A stretch of DNA of 59,992 nt from NCBI GenBank assembly GCA_946536225.1, contig CAMNEE010000004.1, positions 1 through 59,992 of the forward strand, in the 5' to 3' direction. Positions 8,775-17,438 of this stretch are shown piece by piece. Below the pieces are notes generated by a model. It was not told the origin of the DNA. It did not search any database and saw only the letters and a program-made list of their open reading frames with translations. The number at the start of each line of letters is the position of its first letter. The stretch's first letter is position 1. A program made the position numbers and the translations under genes. Source of the DNA: UBA6985 sp946536225 (GTDB taxonomy: Bacteria > Bacillota_I > Bacilli_A > RF39 > UBA660).

Positions 8775-11114
8775 ATGAAAGAGGAAGTAAAACAATTTTT
8801 AGAAACAAAAAAAGAAGCTTTAGATATAGATAGTATAATGTCTGGAATGGGACTAGAAGAAGCAAAGAAAGATGAATTAAAAGCAGCTATAGATGAACTT
8901 GAAAATGAGGACTTTGAAGTTTTCCAAACTAGTAAGCATAAATATATTCTATATAAAAATAGCAATAACCTTTTTACTGGATATATTGATATTAATAAAA
9001 AAGGGAATGGATACCTTAAAACTGGTGTTGAAGGACAAAGTGACTTATTTATTCCTCAATCAGAACTTAGATATGCTCTAGATGGAGACTTTGTAGTTGC
9101 CGAAAGAATTGAATACAAATCAAATGATGATAAACGTTTCAGAGGTAATAAGGCAGAAGAAGTAGCTGGAAGAGTTATTAGAATATTAAAAAGAGATGTA
9201 TCTAATATCGTTGGAGAAATTGTTAAAAACGATGAAGGCAAATTAGAATTCAAATCACTAGATAAAAGAGGTATTACTTTTATTTTAGATGAAAGTGAAT
9301 TAGCAAAAGTAGTTGAAGGTAATATTGTTGTTCTAGAAGGATTATCAGAAATTAATAAGAATAAATATACAGCAGTAATTAAGAATACTTTAGGACATAA
9401 AGATGATGCTGGAATGGATATAAAAATCATATGTGCTAAACATGATGTTTATTCTGAATTTCCAAAAGAAGTAGAAGAACAATTAGAAGAAATACCTTCA
9501 GAAATAAGTGATGCTGACAGAGTTGGTAGAGTAGATTTAACTGATAAAGTAATATTTACTATAGATGGTAAGGATACAAAAGATATAGACGATGCTATTT
9601 CTTTAGAAATGGATAAAGATGGTAATTATGTATTAGGAGTACATATTGCGGATGTAAGTTACTATGTAACTGAAAATTCTCCGCTTGATAAGGAAGCACT
9701 TAAAAGAGGAACTTCATGTTATCCTCCTTCATCAGTTATTCCAATGCTACCACATAAATTGTCAAATGGTATTTGCTCATTAAATGAAGATGTAGATAGA
9801 TGTGCTCTAACTTGTGAAATGACTATTACACCTAGAGGTAAAGTTTCAAATGTATCTATTTACCCATCAATAATTCACTCAAGAAAGAAAATGAATTATG
9901 ATGATGTTAATACAATTTTAAATATGAGTGAAGATGATGTTAATGCAATAATTGATAGTGTTGGTAAAGAAAACCTAGATAAAACTTTAAAATTAGACTT
10001 GAGTGAAGAAGAAAAAGAAGAAAAAAATGCAATCAATGAAAGACCAGAGTTAGAAAAACTTCCAAAAGGTTATGCTGCATTTGCAACAACTTTAAAAGAA
10101 ATGCAAGAATTAGCTCATATTTTAAGAGATGATAGAACTAATAGAGGTGCATCTGACTTTGATATAAAAGAAGCAAAAGTAGTTTGTGATGAAAATGGTA
10201 GAGCATGTGATGTGCTTCCAAGAGACCGTGGCGAAGGTGAAAGATTAATTGAAGACTTCATGATTGCAGCTAATGAAGCAGTTGCACGTTCTTTCTATTA
10301 TAATCATGCTTATGGTGTTCAATTACCTGGAGTTTATCGTGTTCACGAAACACCACTTCCAACTAAAATTGAAAGTTTTATTGAATTTATAGGTTCAATG
10401 GGACATCAAATAAAGGGTGCATATAAGAATATTAACTTTAAAACAATGAGAAGCATTCTTGAACAAGTGGAGTATGCAAATGATACTGAAGAAGAAATAA
10501 TTAAATCTATGGCTGTTAGAAGTATGCCTAAAGCATATTATTCTTCAGATAACTTAGGTCACTATGGTCTTGCAAGCAAATGTTATACACACTTTACTTC
10601 ACCAATTAGACGTTATCCTGACCTTCAAACACATAGATTAATAAGAGAATTCATGGTAAATGGAAGAACAGATCATAAAACTATCATGTTCTATGAAAAT
10701 CTACTTCCTGAAGTATGTAGACAAGCATCTGATAGAGAAGTTAAGGCTGCAGAAGCTGAAAGAGAATGTGTAAAAATGAAAATGGCTGAATACATGGAAG
10801 ATCATGTTGGAGAAGAATATGATGCTGTTATAAATGGAATTACTAGTTTCGGAATATTCGTTCAATTACCAAATTTAGTTGAAGGATTAATACATGTAGA
10901 TTCTCTTGATGCATATTATGCATATGATGAAAAGAAACAAATGTTATCTAGCGAAGGGGGAGACAAGTTTACTCTTGGAGAATCTTTAAGAGTCAAGTGT
11001 AAAGGCGCATCTAAAGAAACCATGACTATTGACTTTGAATTAGTTAAAACAAAAGATTTAAAAGATAACCAAGATGTTAAAAAACTTGAAAAGAAGAAAC
11101 ATGGTAGAAGTTAA
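8775..11114 (+). CDS. rnr: ribonuclease R
   Basis: A 779-aa 3'-5' exoribonuclease of the RNB/RNase II family that degrades structured RNA and works with tmRNA-SmpB in ribosome rescue. Domains in order: an N-terminal winged-helix-like region (1-60), OB/cold-shock domains (about 65-240), the RNB domain with the Asp cluster DGKDTKDIDDAIS at about 263-276 that binds the catalytic metals, GGASDF-like and HFTSPIRRYPDL motifs further on, an S1 domain (about 677-755) and a short basic tail. Length is normal. The start has GGTGATAAGGT upstream. The 3' end overlaps smpB by 14 bases, so the two are translationally coupled. Confidence 0.97.
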   Translation: MKEEVKQFLETKKEALDIDSIMSGMGLEEAKKDELKAAIDELENEDFEVFQTSKHKYILYKNSNNLFTGYIDINKKGNGYLKTGVEGQSDLFIPQSELRYALDGDFVVAERIEYKSNDDKRFRGNKAEEVAGRVIRILKRDVSNIVGEIVKNDEGKLEFKSLDKRGITFILDESELAKVVEGNIVVLEGLSEINKNKYTAVIKNTLGHKDDAGMDIKIICAKHDVYSEFPKEVEEQLEEIPSEISDADRVGRVDLTDKVIFTIDGKDTKDIDDAISLEMDKDGNYVLGVHIADVSYYVTENSPLDKEALKRGTSCYPPSSVIPMLPHKLSNGICSLNEDVDRCALTCEMTITPRGKVSNVSIYPSIIHSRKKMNYDDVNTILNMSEDDVNAIIDSVGKENLDKTLKLDLSEEEKEEKNAINERPELEKLPKGYAAFATTLKEMQELAHILRDDRTNRGASDFDIKEAKVVCDENGRACDVLPRDRGEGERLIEDFMIAANEAVARSFYYNHAYGVQLPGVYRVHETPLPTKIESFIEFIGSMGHQIKGAYKNINFKTMRSILEQVEYANDTEEEIIKSMAVRSMPKAYYSSDNLGHYGLASKCYTHFTSPIRRYPDLQTHRLIREFMVNGRTDHKTIMFYENLLPEVCRQASDREVKAAEAERECVKMKMAEYMEDHVGEEYDAVINGITSFGIFVQLPNLVEGLIHVDSLDAYYAYDEKKQMLSSEGGDKFTLGESLRVKCKGASKETMTIDFELVKTKDLKDNQDVKKLEKKKHGRS

Positions 11115-11529
11115 TAATAGAAAAGCTAGATTTAACTATTTTATTGATAAAGAATATGAAGTAGGAATTGAACTTAAAGGAACAGAAATAAAGTCTATTA
11201 GAAAAGGATCTGTTTCTTTAGATGATTCATACGCCATTATTAAAAATGGAGAAATATATGTACTTAATATGTATATTGCTAAATATGAAGAAGGTAATAG
11301 ATTTAATCATGATGAAAGAAGAACAAGAAAACTTCTTATGCATAAACAAGAAATCAATAAACTATTTAACGAAGTTAAACTTCAAGGTGTTAGTTTAATA
11401 CCTTTAAAACTATATTTTAAAGGCAATAAAGTTAAATTATCAATTGGACTATGTCGTGGTAAACATAACTATGACAAACGTGAAACTATTAAGCAAAGAG
11501 ATCTTGATAGAGATAGTAAAAGAATATAA
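11101..11529 (+). CDS. smpB: SsrA-binding protein SmpB
   Basis: A 142-aa tmRNA-binding protein needed for trans-translation. It shows the family features: NRKARFNYFIDKEYEVGIEL, GTEIKSIRKGSVSLDDSYA, the IAKYEEGNRFNHDERRTRKLL region, and the basic tail KHNYDKRETIKQRDLDRD that enters the mRNA channel. The frame is open to 11074, but homology begins at the ATG at 11101, where the gene overlaps the rnr stop. The Shine-Dalgarno is weak (AAGAAG), as expected for a coupled gene. It is slightly shorter than usual (150-160). Confidence 0.96.
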   Translation: MVEVNNRKARFNYFIDKEYEVGIELKGTEIKSIRKGSVSLDDSYAIIKNGEIYVLNMYIAKYEEGNRFNHDERRTRKLLMHKQEINKLFNEVKLQGVSLIPLKLYFKGNKVKLSIGLCRGKHNYDKRETIKQRDLDRDSKRI

Positions 11530-11547
11530 TTTATAGGAGGTAATACT

Positions 11548-12051
11548 ATGACTGATAATAGAGAAATGACTACCGAAGAAATTGAACAAAGAAAAAAAGT
11601 TCGCTTAGAAAGAAAGAAGATTAGAAAAAGAATTCAAATTACTTCTTCTATACTATTAATGCTTGCTGGTGGCCTTATTGGAGAAGCACTAAGAGCCGGA
11701 AAAGAAGTAGTAACAGGAACTGAACTATTAAAGCAAAAAGTATATGAAGAGGTAGTAGATCCATCTCCATTCTATTGGATGGATCATTCTGATGGTTTAA
11801 AGTTCTACTATGAGACTACAAATGAAGAAGTACCTTATGATGTAGTATGTTCATACTATAGAAAGCAAGCTGAACAACTTGGTTTAAGTGATGCTGAATT
11901 ATCAATTGGTCTTGCTGTACTTCCTTACAGTGTTGAAAATGATGTAATGAAATTTGACGTTTCAATGGGCGAAAAATGTGCGGCAGCAAGAAACTATGCA
12001 AGACTTGATGCTGCTAAAGAAGAAATTGAAAAACAAGGATTAGGTAGATAG
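11548..12051 (+). CDS. hypothetical membrane-anchored protein, 167 aa
   Basis: Family not recognised. A strongly charged N-terminus (1-28, Arg/Lys/Glu) is followed by one membrane helix (about 29-46) rich in Leu, Gly and Ala, and then a soluble region of about 120 residues with several aromatic residues (SPFYWMDH, FYYET). The positive N-terminal side suggests the C-terminal part faces outward (N-in). AGGAGG precedes the start. It follows smpB by 18 bases and precedes the next small gene by 4, so it belongs to the rnr-smpB unit. No function can be inferred. Confidence 0.8.
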   Translation: MTDNREMTTEEIEQRKKVRLERKKIRKRIQITSSILLMLAGGLIGEALRAGKEVVTGTELLKQKVYEEVVDPSPFYWMDHSDGLKFYYETTNEEVPYDVVCSYYRKQAEQLGLSDAELSIGLAVLPYSVENDVMKFDVSMGEKCAAARNYARLDAAKEEIEKQGLGR

Positions 12052-12055
12052 TATT

Positions 12056-12295
12056 ATGGAAGATGATAAAAGAATATTAGAGGTTTTTGAAGTCGATGGT
12101 AAAGAATATGGTGTTCTTTACGAAAAAGATGACTTTATTTATACAGTAAATACAAATGACAAAGATGACATTAAAATATTCAAGTCAGTTAAAGAAAATG
12201 ATGAAGAATATGTAGAAGAAGTGTTAGACGCTGAAAGAGAAAAAGCATTAGCATTATTCTATCTAGAATATAGAAAAGATAAGAGCAAGGAGTAA
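12056..12295 (+). CDS. small acidic hypothetical protein, 79 aa
   Basis: A very acidic soluble protein with the pattern of DUF1292-like proteins: an N-terminal strand ILEVFEVDGKEYGVLYEKDD, a second block of strands, and a helical KALALFYLEYRK end. The assignment rests on general resemblance only. It is the last gene of the rnr-smpB unit, 4 bases after the preceding stop, and its 3' end forms the 5' arm of the terminator. Confidence 0.7.
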   Translation: MEDDKRILEVFEVDGKEYGVLYEKDDFIYTVNTNDKDDIKIFKSVKENDEEYVEEVLDAEREKALALFYLEYRKDKSKE

Positions 12296-12306
12296 CCTTG
12301 CTCTTT
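12281..12306 (+). terminator. terminator of the rnr-smpB unit
   Basis: Stem AAGAGCAAGG / CCTTGCTCTT with loop AGTAA. The T-run is short (TTTT), so efficiency may be moderate. Confidence 0.75.
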
Positions 12307-12337
12307 TAAGATTATTTAAATTTTTATGATTATGATA

Positions 12338-12343
12338 TATAAT
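12338..12343 (+). promoter_or_regulatory. -10 element of hpf
   Basis: TATAAT with a weak -35 (TTTAAA at 12315-12320, longer than normal spacing), 20 bases before hpf. Confidence 0.55.
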
Positions 12344-12363
12344 ATAAATAGGAGAGTGATTAT

Positions 12364-12891
12364 ATGAACATTAACATCCGTGGAGACAAGATTGATGTAA
12401 CAGAAAGCATCAAAAAATATGTAAAGGAGAAACTTGCAAGACTAGATAGATATTTCGAAGATGCATCTAAAATAGATGCTCATGTACTAGTTAGAGCAAG
12501 AAATGGAGAACAAGTCATTGAAGTTACTATTCCAACAGCAAGATATACATTAAGAGCAGAAGAAAAAAATAGTGATTTGTATGCAGCTATTGATTTAGTA
12601 ATTGATGTGCTTGAAAGACAAATAAGAAAAAATAAAACAAAGTTAAATAAAAGAAAAGATGAAATAAAAGATTTCGCATTTATTCCTGAAGAGGAAGAAG
12701 AATATATAGATGAAAATCAAATAGTAAAAAGAAAAACTATTGTATCTAAACTAATGAGTGAAGAAGAAGCAATACTACAAATGGAATTGCTTGATCATGA
12801 CTTCTTCGTATTTAAAAACGCTGATGAAGACTGCTTTTCAGTATTATATAGAAGAAAAGACGGAAATTACGGCATAATTTATTCTAAGTAG
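12364..12891 (+). CDS. hpf: ribosome hibernation-promoting factor, long form
   Basis: A 175-aa long-form HPF. The N-terminal domain (about 1-100) has the beta-alpha-beta-beta-beta-alpha pattern of the YfiA/HPF family, starting MNINIRGDKIDVTESIKKYV. After a Glu-rich linker (about 105-120), the C-terminal domain (about 120-175) holds KLMSEEEAILQMELL and FFVFKNADEDCFSVLYRRKDGNYGII. The C-terminal domain dimerises to join two ribosomes as 100S particles in stationary phase. Length is close to the usual 180-190. The hpf-secA neighbourhood is typical of Bacillota. It has its own -10 and terminator; GGAGAGTG precedes the ATG. Confidence 0.96.
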   Translation: MNINIRGDKIDVTESIKKYVKEKLARLDRYFEDASKIDAHVLVRARNGEQVIEVTIPTARYTLRAEEKNSDLYAAIDLVIDVLERQIRKNKTKLNKRKDEIKDFAFIPEEEEEYIDENQIVKRKTIVSKLMSEEEAILQMELLDHDFFVFKNADEDCFSVLYRRKDGNYGIIYSK

Positions 12892-12894
12892 TTG

Positions 12895-12920
12895 AAAAAA
12901 AGAGTGAAAACTCTTTTTTC
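12895..12920 (+). terminator. Rho-independent terminator of hpf
   Basis: Stem AAAAGAGT / ACTCTTTT with loop GAAA and a following T-run. Confidence 0.9.
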
Positions 12921-12922
12921 TA

Positions 12923-12931
12923 TGGTATAAT
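12923..12931 (+). promoter_or_regulatory. extended -10 promoter of secA
   Basis: TGGTATAAT immediately behind the hpf terminator. Any -35 would lie inside the terminator stem, so the extended -10 probably carries the promoter. Confidence 0.7.
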
Positions 12932-12969
12932 TATTAAGAACTTATTGACAACATGGGAGGTTGGAAGAT

Positions 12970-15474
12970 ATGGGATTATTAAGAAGATTAATCGATACAG
13001 AATATAAAGAATTAAGAAAATTCAAAGTTATTGCTGATAAGATTGAAGCTCTTGACGAAGAATACCAAAAAATGACTGATAAACAATTAGCCAATATGAC
13101 TAATGTTTTAAGAAAAGAATTAAATGAAAAAGGTAAAAGTATCAATGATGTTGATATTATTGTAAGAGCATTCGCTACTGTTAGAGAAGTAGCATCAAGA
13201 AAGATTGGAGAAAAACCTTATTATGTTCAATTATTAGGTGGTCTTGCTCTTCACTATGGTAACATTGCTGAAATGAAAACTGGTGAAGGTAAAACTTTAA
13301 CTACAATTTTACCTGCATATTTAAATGCACTTGAAGGTAAAGGTGTACATGTAGTAACTGTTAACGAATACCTAACAGAACGTAACGCTGATTGGATGAG
13401 ACCTATTTATGAATTCTTAGGTTTAACAGTTGGTGTTAACTATAGAGATTTAACTCCAGAACAAAAGCGTGAGGTATATAATTGTGATATTACTTATACA
13501 ACTAATAATGAAGTAGGTTTTGACTACTTAAGAGATAACATGGTTGTTAAGGCTGAAGATAGAGTACAAAGACCATTAAACTATTGTATTCTAGACGAAG
13601 TAGACTCAATTTTAATTGATGAAGCTCGTACACCATTAATTATTTCAGGTGGTAAAGTTAACTCAGCAAATCTTTATAAAGAAGCTGATGCTGCAGTTAA
13701 GACACTACAAGAAGAAGTAGACTATACTTTAGATTTAAAAACTAAGACAGTTATTTTAACTGAAGCTGGTTCTGAGAAAGTAGAAAAATTCTTCAAGTTA
13801 AATAATTTATATGATGCAAATAATACTCAACTTGTTCATCATATTAATCAAGCATTAAAAGCTAACTATGGTATGGCTAAAGATGTTGATTATGTAGTTG
13901 ATGGAGAAGGTAAAGTTGTTATAGTTGACCAATTTACTGGTCGTTTAATGCAAGGACGTCAATTTAGTGATGGCTTACATCAAGCTATTGAAGCTAAAGA
14001 AGGCGTTCAAATTAATGAAGAAACTAGAACAATGGCAACTATTACATTCCAAAACTTATTCAGAATGTATGCTAAGATTTCTGGTATGACTGGTACAGCT
14101 AAGACTGAAGAAGAAGAATTTAGAGAAATTTATAACATGTTTGTTATTACAATTCCTACTAATAAACCTTGTATCAGAAAAGATATGGCTGACCTTATGT
14201 ATGCAACTGAAGCTGGAAAGTTTAAAGCTATAGTTGAATTCATTAAGAGAGTTCATGAAACTGGAGAACCAATTCTAGTTGGTACTATTTCAGTAGAAAA
14301 TAATGAAAAATTAAGTAGAATGTTAACACGTGCTGGTATTAAGCATGAAGTACTTAATGCAAAGAATCATGCAAGAGAAGCAGAGATTATTGCTAAGGCT
14401 GGTTTAAAAGGTGCAGTTACTATTGCAACTAACATGGCTGGTCGTGGTACAGATATTAAGCTTGGACCAGGTGTAGCAGATTTAGGTGGTTTATGTGTAA
14501 TAGGTACTGAAAGACATGAATCACGTCGTATTGATAACCAATTAAGAGGTCGTGCTGGTCGTCAAGGAGACCCTGGTTATTCACAATTCTTCATTTCATT
14601 TGAAGATGAATTAATGAAACGTTTCGGTGCTGATAAGATTAAAGGAATGGTTCAAAGTCTTGGTCTTGATGAAATGGAACAAGTTAGAAGTAAGTTATTT
14701 ACTAAACAAGTTGAATCAGCTCAAAAGAAAGTTGAAGGAAATAACTACGATATGCGTAAGAATTTACTTGATTATGATAATATCGTATCTGAACAAAGAA
14801 AGATCATTTATGAAAAACGTAATGAAGTATTAGATTCTGAAGATATTCATTCAGTAGTTCTTGAACTTATCAAAAATTATATTGATGAATTAATTGAACA
14901 ACATATGGCTCCAGAAGGATACTTAACAAATGATGATTTAGATTCAATCATGGATGTTGTAAACGGAAGATTATTAAAGAAATCTAAATTACATATGGAA
15001 GAAATTGAAGGAAGAAATGATAAAGAAGTTTATAGAATAATCGTTGATAAAGTTATTGCTGATTATGAAGAAAAGATTTCTTTAGTTCCTAAAGAAATTT
15101 CAGAAGACTTCGAAAGACATATTACTCTAAGAGTTATTGATGAAGCATGGGTTAAACATATTTCTGATATGGATTCTTTAAGAGATGGTATTGGTCTTCG
15201 TGGTTATGGACAAAGAAGCCCACTTCAAGCATATGCTATGGAAGGTTTCCAAATGTTTGAAAGCATGTTAGCAACAATCAATGCATCTGTTTCTAACTTC
15301 CTTTTAAGAATGGAAATTAAACAAAACTTCCAAGCTCGTCAAATGAAAGGACAAGCAGGAGATGGAAAACAAAAAGCTAAATCTGTTCCTATTAAAAACG
15401 AAAAGAAAATTGGTAGAAATGATCCATGTCCATGTGGCAGTGGTAAGAAATATAAGAATTGCTGTGGGAAGTAA
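12970..15474 (+). CDS. secA: protein translocase ATPase SecA
   Basis: An 834-aa preprotein translocase motor that drives secretion through SecYEG. Seen in order: Walker A KTGEGKT (about 102-108), the DEVDSILIDEARTPL Walker B region (about 206), the preprotein crosslinking domain, the second helicase domain with NMAGRGTDI (about 490) and GRAGRQGDPG, the helical wing/scaffold region, and a C-terminal SEC-C zinc finger (CPCGSGKKYKNCC) that binds SecB or ribosomes. Length is typical. The ATG at 12970 is preferred to an in-frame TTG at 12961 because GGGAGG lies 9 bases upstream of it and directly abuts the TTG. In many Bacillota prfB follows secA; here prfB lies 15 kb away. Confidence 0.98.
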   Translation: MGLLRRLIDTEYKELRKFKVIADKIEALDEEYQKMTDKQLANMTNVLRKELNEKGKSINDVDIIVRAFATVREVASRKIGEKPYYVQLLGGLALHYGNIAEMKTGEGKTLTTILPAYLNALEGKGVHVVTVNEYLTERNADWMRPIYEFLGLTVGVNYRDLTPEQKREVYNCDITYTTNNEVGFDYLRDNMVVKAEDRVQRPLNYCILDEVDSILIDEARTPLIISGGKVNSANLYKEADAAVKTLQEEVDYTLDLKTKTVILTEAGSEKVEKFFKLNNLYDANNTQLVHHINQALKANYGMAKDVDYVVDGEGKVVIVDQFTGRLMQGRQFSDGLHQAIEAKEGVQINEETRTMATITFQNLFRMYAKISGMTGTAKTEEEEFREIYNMFVITIPTNKPCIRKDMADLMYATEAGKFKAIVEFIKRVHETGEPILVGTISVENNEKLSRMLTRAGIKHEVLNAKNHAREAEIIAKAGLKGAVTIATNMAGRGTDIKLGPGVADLGGLCVIGTERHESRRIDNQLRGRAGRQGDPGYSQFFISFEDELMKRFGADKIKGMVQSLGLDEMEQVRSKLFTKQVESAQKKVEGNNYDMRKNLLDYDNIVSEQRKIIYEKRNEVLDSEDIHSVVLELIKNYIDELIEQHMAPEGYLTNDDLDSIMDVVNGRLLKKSKLHMEEIEGRNDKEVYRIIVDKVIADYEEKISLVPKEISEDFERHITLRVIDEAWVKHISDMDSLRDGIGLRGYGQRSPLQAYAMEGFQMFESMLATINASVSNFLLRMEIKQNFQARQMKGQAGDGKQKAKSVPIKNEKKIGRNDPCPCGSGKKYKNCCGK

Positions 15475-15482
15475 TAAGTAAG

Positions 15483-15506
15483 ACTCGCTAATAAGCGAGT
15501 TTTTTC
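15483..15506 (+). terminator. Rho-independent terminator of secA
   Basis: Stem ACTCGCT / AGCGAGT with loop AATA and a run of T. Confidence 0.92.
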
Positions 15507-15543
15507 TTTGCTAAAAATTGCAACTTTTTTAGATACAGTTTGT

Positions 15544-15571
15544 TATAGTGAAATTGTTTAAATTTACTATA
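15544..15571. other. imperfect inverted repeat upstream of a promoter
   Basis: TATAGT(G)AAATT pairs with AATTTACTATA over 11 base pairs with one bulged G and a GTTTA loop. No T-run follows, so it is not a terminator. It ends about 26 bases before the extended -10 at 15597 and could be an operator or chance. Confidence 0.4.
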
Positions 15572-15596
15572 GTCCAAGAGATAAGGAAAATTTTTA

Positions 15597-15605
15597 TGCT
15601 ATAAT
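15597..15605 (+). promoter_or_regulatory. extended -10 promoter
   Basis: TGCTATAAT, 19 bases before the next start codon. Confidence 0.75.
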
Positions 15606-15623
15606 AATAGTGGAGTTGATATA

Positions 15624-16169
15624 ATGCCTAAGTATGTTAGAGTAATGGATGGATTAAAATCTAATGCTGGTGGATTTGAATATAAATTGGATGAAATAAA
15701 TATAACTGAAAAATGGAATCCAAATAGTTTGGATCCTGAGGAGATGGGTGGATTTAATTTTGGAACAGAGGATAAAATACTTAGGTGGTTACATCGAGGA
15801 GATACTATATATGATGTCATAGTTCCTGATGATGCTGATGTATATAATGTAGATGAAGAAAAAGGAATTTTTAGAGCAAACAAAATAATAGTTACTAATC
15901 CAAGAAAGATAACAGATGAAATGGTTATAGATTTGTATAAAAAAAGCACATTATCTGATAAGATAATAGCTCAATGTTTATTAACACTAATATGGAAAAA
16001 TAGAATAGAAATATCTAAGTATATAATTAAAGATAGAGTAAAATCAGATAATGTTGATGAAATATTAGAAGAATTTGTTAATTATGCTGGTGATAAGAAT
16101 TTAGCATATGAAAGAACTAAAGAAATATATAATATTTTAAAAAAACTAAAAAAAGATTCTTTACCATAG
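15624..16169 (+). CDS. hypothetical protein, 181 aa
   Basis: Family not recognised. It is soluble, with no signal peptide. The first half (about 10-100) is rich in Gly, Asp and aromatic residues (GGFEYKLDEI, GGFNFGTEDKILRWLHRGDTIYDVIVPDDADV), like a small beta fold with turns. The second half is helical and Lys-rich. The first part resembles the repeat-like domain found in pentapeptide-type or phage-associated proteins of Bacillota, but I cannot name it. GGAG precedes the start. It is the first gene of an accessory stretch. Confidence 0.75.
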   Translation: MPKYVRVMDGLKSNAGGFEYKLDEINITEKWNPNSLDPEEMGGFNFGTEDKILRWLHRGDTIYDVIVPDDADVYNVDEEKGIFRANKIIVTNPRKITDEMVIDLYKKSTLSDKIIAQCLLTLIWKNRIEISKYIIKDRVKSDNVDEILEEFVNYAGDKNLAYERTKEIYNILKKLKKDSLP

Positions 16170-16184
16170 ATAAAGATATTTTTA

Positions 16185-16193
16185 TGATACAAT
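16185..16193 (+). promoter_or_regulatory. extended -10 promoter
   Basis: TGATACAAT, about 16 bases before the start at 16210. Confidence 0.6.
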
Positions 16194-16209
16194 TAATATA
16201 GGTGATTAT

Positions 16210-16662
16210 ATGAATAAGAAAATAATTATATTTATATTTTTAATTTTAACTATTATAGCAGTTGTAGTATTTGGAATTCATAGACATATTGTAGATGTAA
16301 AAAGCACGAAAGAAAATAATGATAAAAGATATTTTGAAATTAAAGAAAGTGCTAAAAAGGCAGTTGAATGGAATATTAAAGCTATGTATCCAAATTGTCC
16401 TATAACAGATACATTTGATGATTCGAAAAATGCTAATTCTGGTGGACGTTACTATAATTCTTCGTTTTTAATTAGTAATGGCTACATAAATAAAGATGAA
16501 TTACTTGATGTAGATGGAGAAAGTTATTGTGATGTATATGTAGTTATTAAAGCATATTTCGAGGACCAACAAGATCATCAAAAAAACTGCTCTACAGCAT
16601 ATAAGATATATTTGAAATGTAAAAATTATGAAGATAAAGGATACATTAATTGGGAAAAATAA
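16210..16662 (+). CDS. small secreted or anchored protein, pilin-like shape, 150 aa
   Basis: One N-terminal hydrophobic helix (about 5-24) after a Lys-Lys start is followed by a short amphipathic helix (SAKKAVEWNIKAMY) and a globular outer domain with four cysteines (NCP, SYC, NCS, LKC) that could form two disulfides. This shape resembles minor pilins/pseudopilins of Bacillota, but the prepilin peptidase motif (GFTLIE-like) is absent, so a plain membrane-anchored protein is equally possible. No pilus genes lie nearby. The start has GGTGA upstream and its own extended -10 promoter. Confidence 0.65.
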   Translation: MNKKIIIFIFLILTIIAVVVFGIHRHIVDVKSTKENNDKRYFEIKESAKKAVEWNIKAMYPNCPITDTFDDSKNANSGGRYYNSSFLISNGYINKDELLDVDGESYCDVYVVIKAYFEDQQDHQKNCSTAYKIYLKCKNYEDKGYINWEK

Positions 16663-16759
16663 TAACAAATAATGTAAAAATATCAAAATAAAATATAATT
16701 ACTTTAGATGGCTTTAGATATCTTATACGACATTTTTTAAATAAATTAATAAAAATATA

Positions 16760-16768
16760 TGGTATTAT
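16760..16768 (+). promoter_or_regulatory. extended -10 promoter of the WYL regulator
   Basis: TGGTATTAT. Transcription would start about 10 bases before the ATG at 16785, so the leader is very short and an in-frame ATG at 16767 would lie within the promoter. Confidence 0.65.
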
Positions 16769-16784
16769 GAAATCGGGTGATTTT

Positions 16785-17387
16785 ATGTCTAAGATATCCA
16801 ACGTTTTAACAATGATGCAACTTTTACAATCTGGAAGAAAATATAGTATAAGTGAATTATCAAATGAACTTGAAGTGTCTGAGAGAATGATTAGAGTATA
16901 TAAAGAAGATTTAGAAAAAGCAGGTATATTTATAGATACAATAATGGGACCATATGGAGGATATGTGCTTAATCAAACAGTTCGCATGCCTCTTAGAAGA
17001 TTCAAAATGAAAGATGCTAAATTATTAGATAGATATATTGCTAATGAAAAAGATAAAGACATAAAAAACCAACTTGTTTTACTTCAAGATAAAATAAAAG
17101 GTGTTTATATAGGGAGTAAGCAAGAAGAAAAAGAATTGAATTTAAAAGATGAAACAGGTAAGAAATATAATTTATTAACAAGAGCAATAAAAGAAAAAAG
17201 AAAAGTTAAAATATTATATTATTCTTATGGTAAAGGTGAAAATGAAAGAGTTATAGATCCTGCCGAGATGTTTTTATTTCAAGATGGTTGGTACTGTGCA
17301 GCTTTTTGTGAAAGAAAACAGGACATTAGACACTTTGAATTAAAAAGAATAATAAAATATGAATTATTAGATGAAAAGTATGAGTAG
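16785..17387 (+). CDS. HTH-WYL domain transcriptional regulator
   Basis: A 200-aa regulator. An N-terminal helix-turn-helix of the DeoR/HTH_11 type (about 1-60) reads SGRKYSISELSNELEVSERMIRVYKEDLEKAGI. A WYL domain follows (about 125-195), with WYCAAFCERKQDIRHFELKRI; here the name-giving triplet is WYC. WYL domains are SH3-like folds that bind nucleic acid or nucleotide ligands and often control DNA-damage, defence or metabolic genes. The ATG at 16785 has GGTGA 5 bases upstream. The gene is followed by a hairpin that carries the ribosome-binding site of the SIS-domain gene, which makes that gene a likely target or partner. It is shorter than many WYL proteins (about 300). Confidence 0.85.
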   Translation: MSKISNVLTMMQLLQSGRKYSISELSNELEVSERMIRVYKEDLEKAGIFIDTIMGPYGGYVLNQTVRMPLRRFKMKDAKLLDRYIANEKDKDIKNQLVLLQDKIKGVYIGSKQEEKELNLKDETGKKYNLLTRAIKEKRKVKILYYSYGKGENERVIDPAEMFLFQDGWYCAAFCERKQDIRHFELKRIIKYELLDEKYE

Positions 17388-17399
17388 ACGAAATACTTC

Positions 17400-17438
17400 C
17401 TCCTTTTGAGTTATATTTAACTTGAAAGGAGATTTTTT
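17400..17438 (+). promoter_or_regulatory. terminator-like hairpin containing the next gene's Shine-Dalgarno
   Basis: A 13-bp stem (17400-17412 with 17419-17431, two G-U pairs, ATATTT loop) whose 3' arm contains AAAGGAG, the ribosome-binding site of the SIS-domain gene, followed at once by six T. It can act as terminator for the WYL gene and also hide the Shine-Dalgarno, so it may be an attenuator. Confidence 0.7.

Noticed and set aside
8400..8795. Minus-strand frame over secG
   Set aside because: Opposite to a clear SecG and crosses its promoter and terminator.
16210..16662. Calling the 150-aa Cys-rich protein a type IV pilin
   Set aside because: Shape fits, but the prepilin peptidase motif and any pilus assembly genes are absent in the window.
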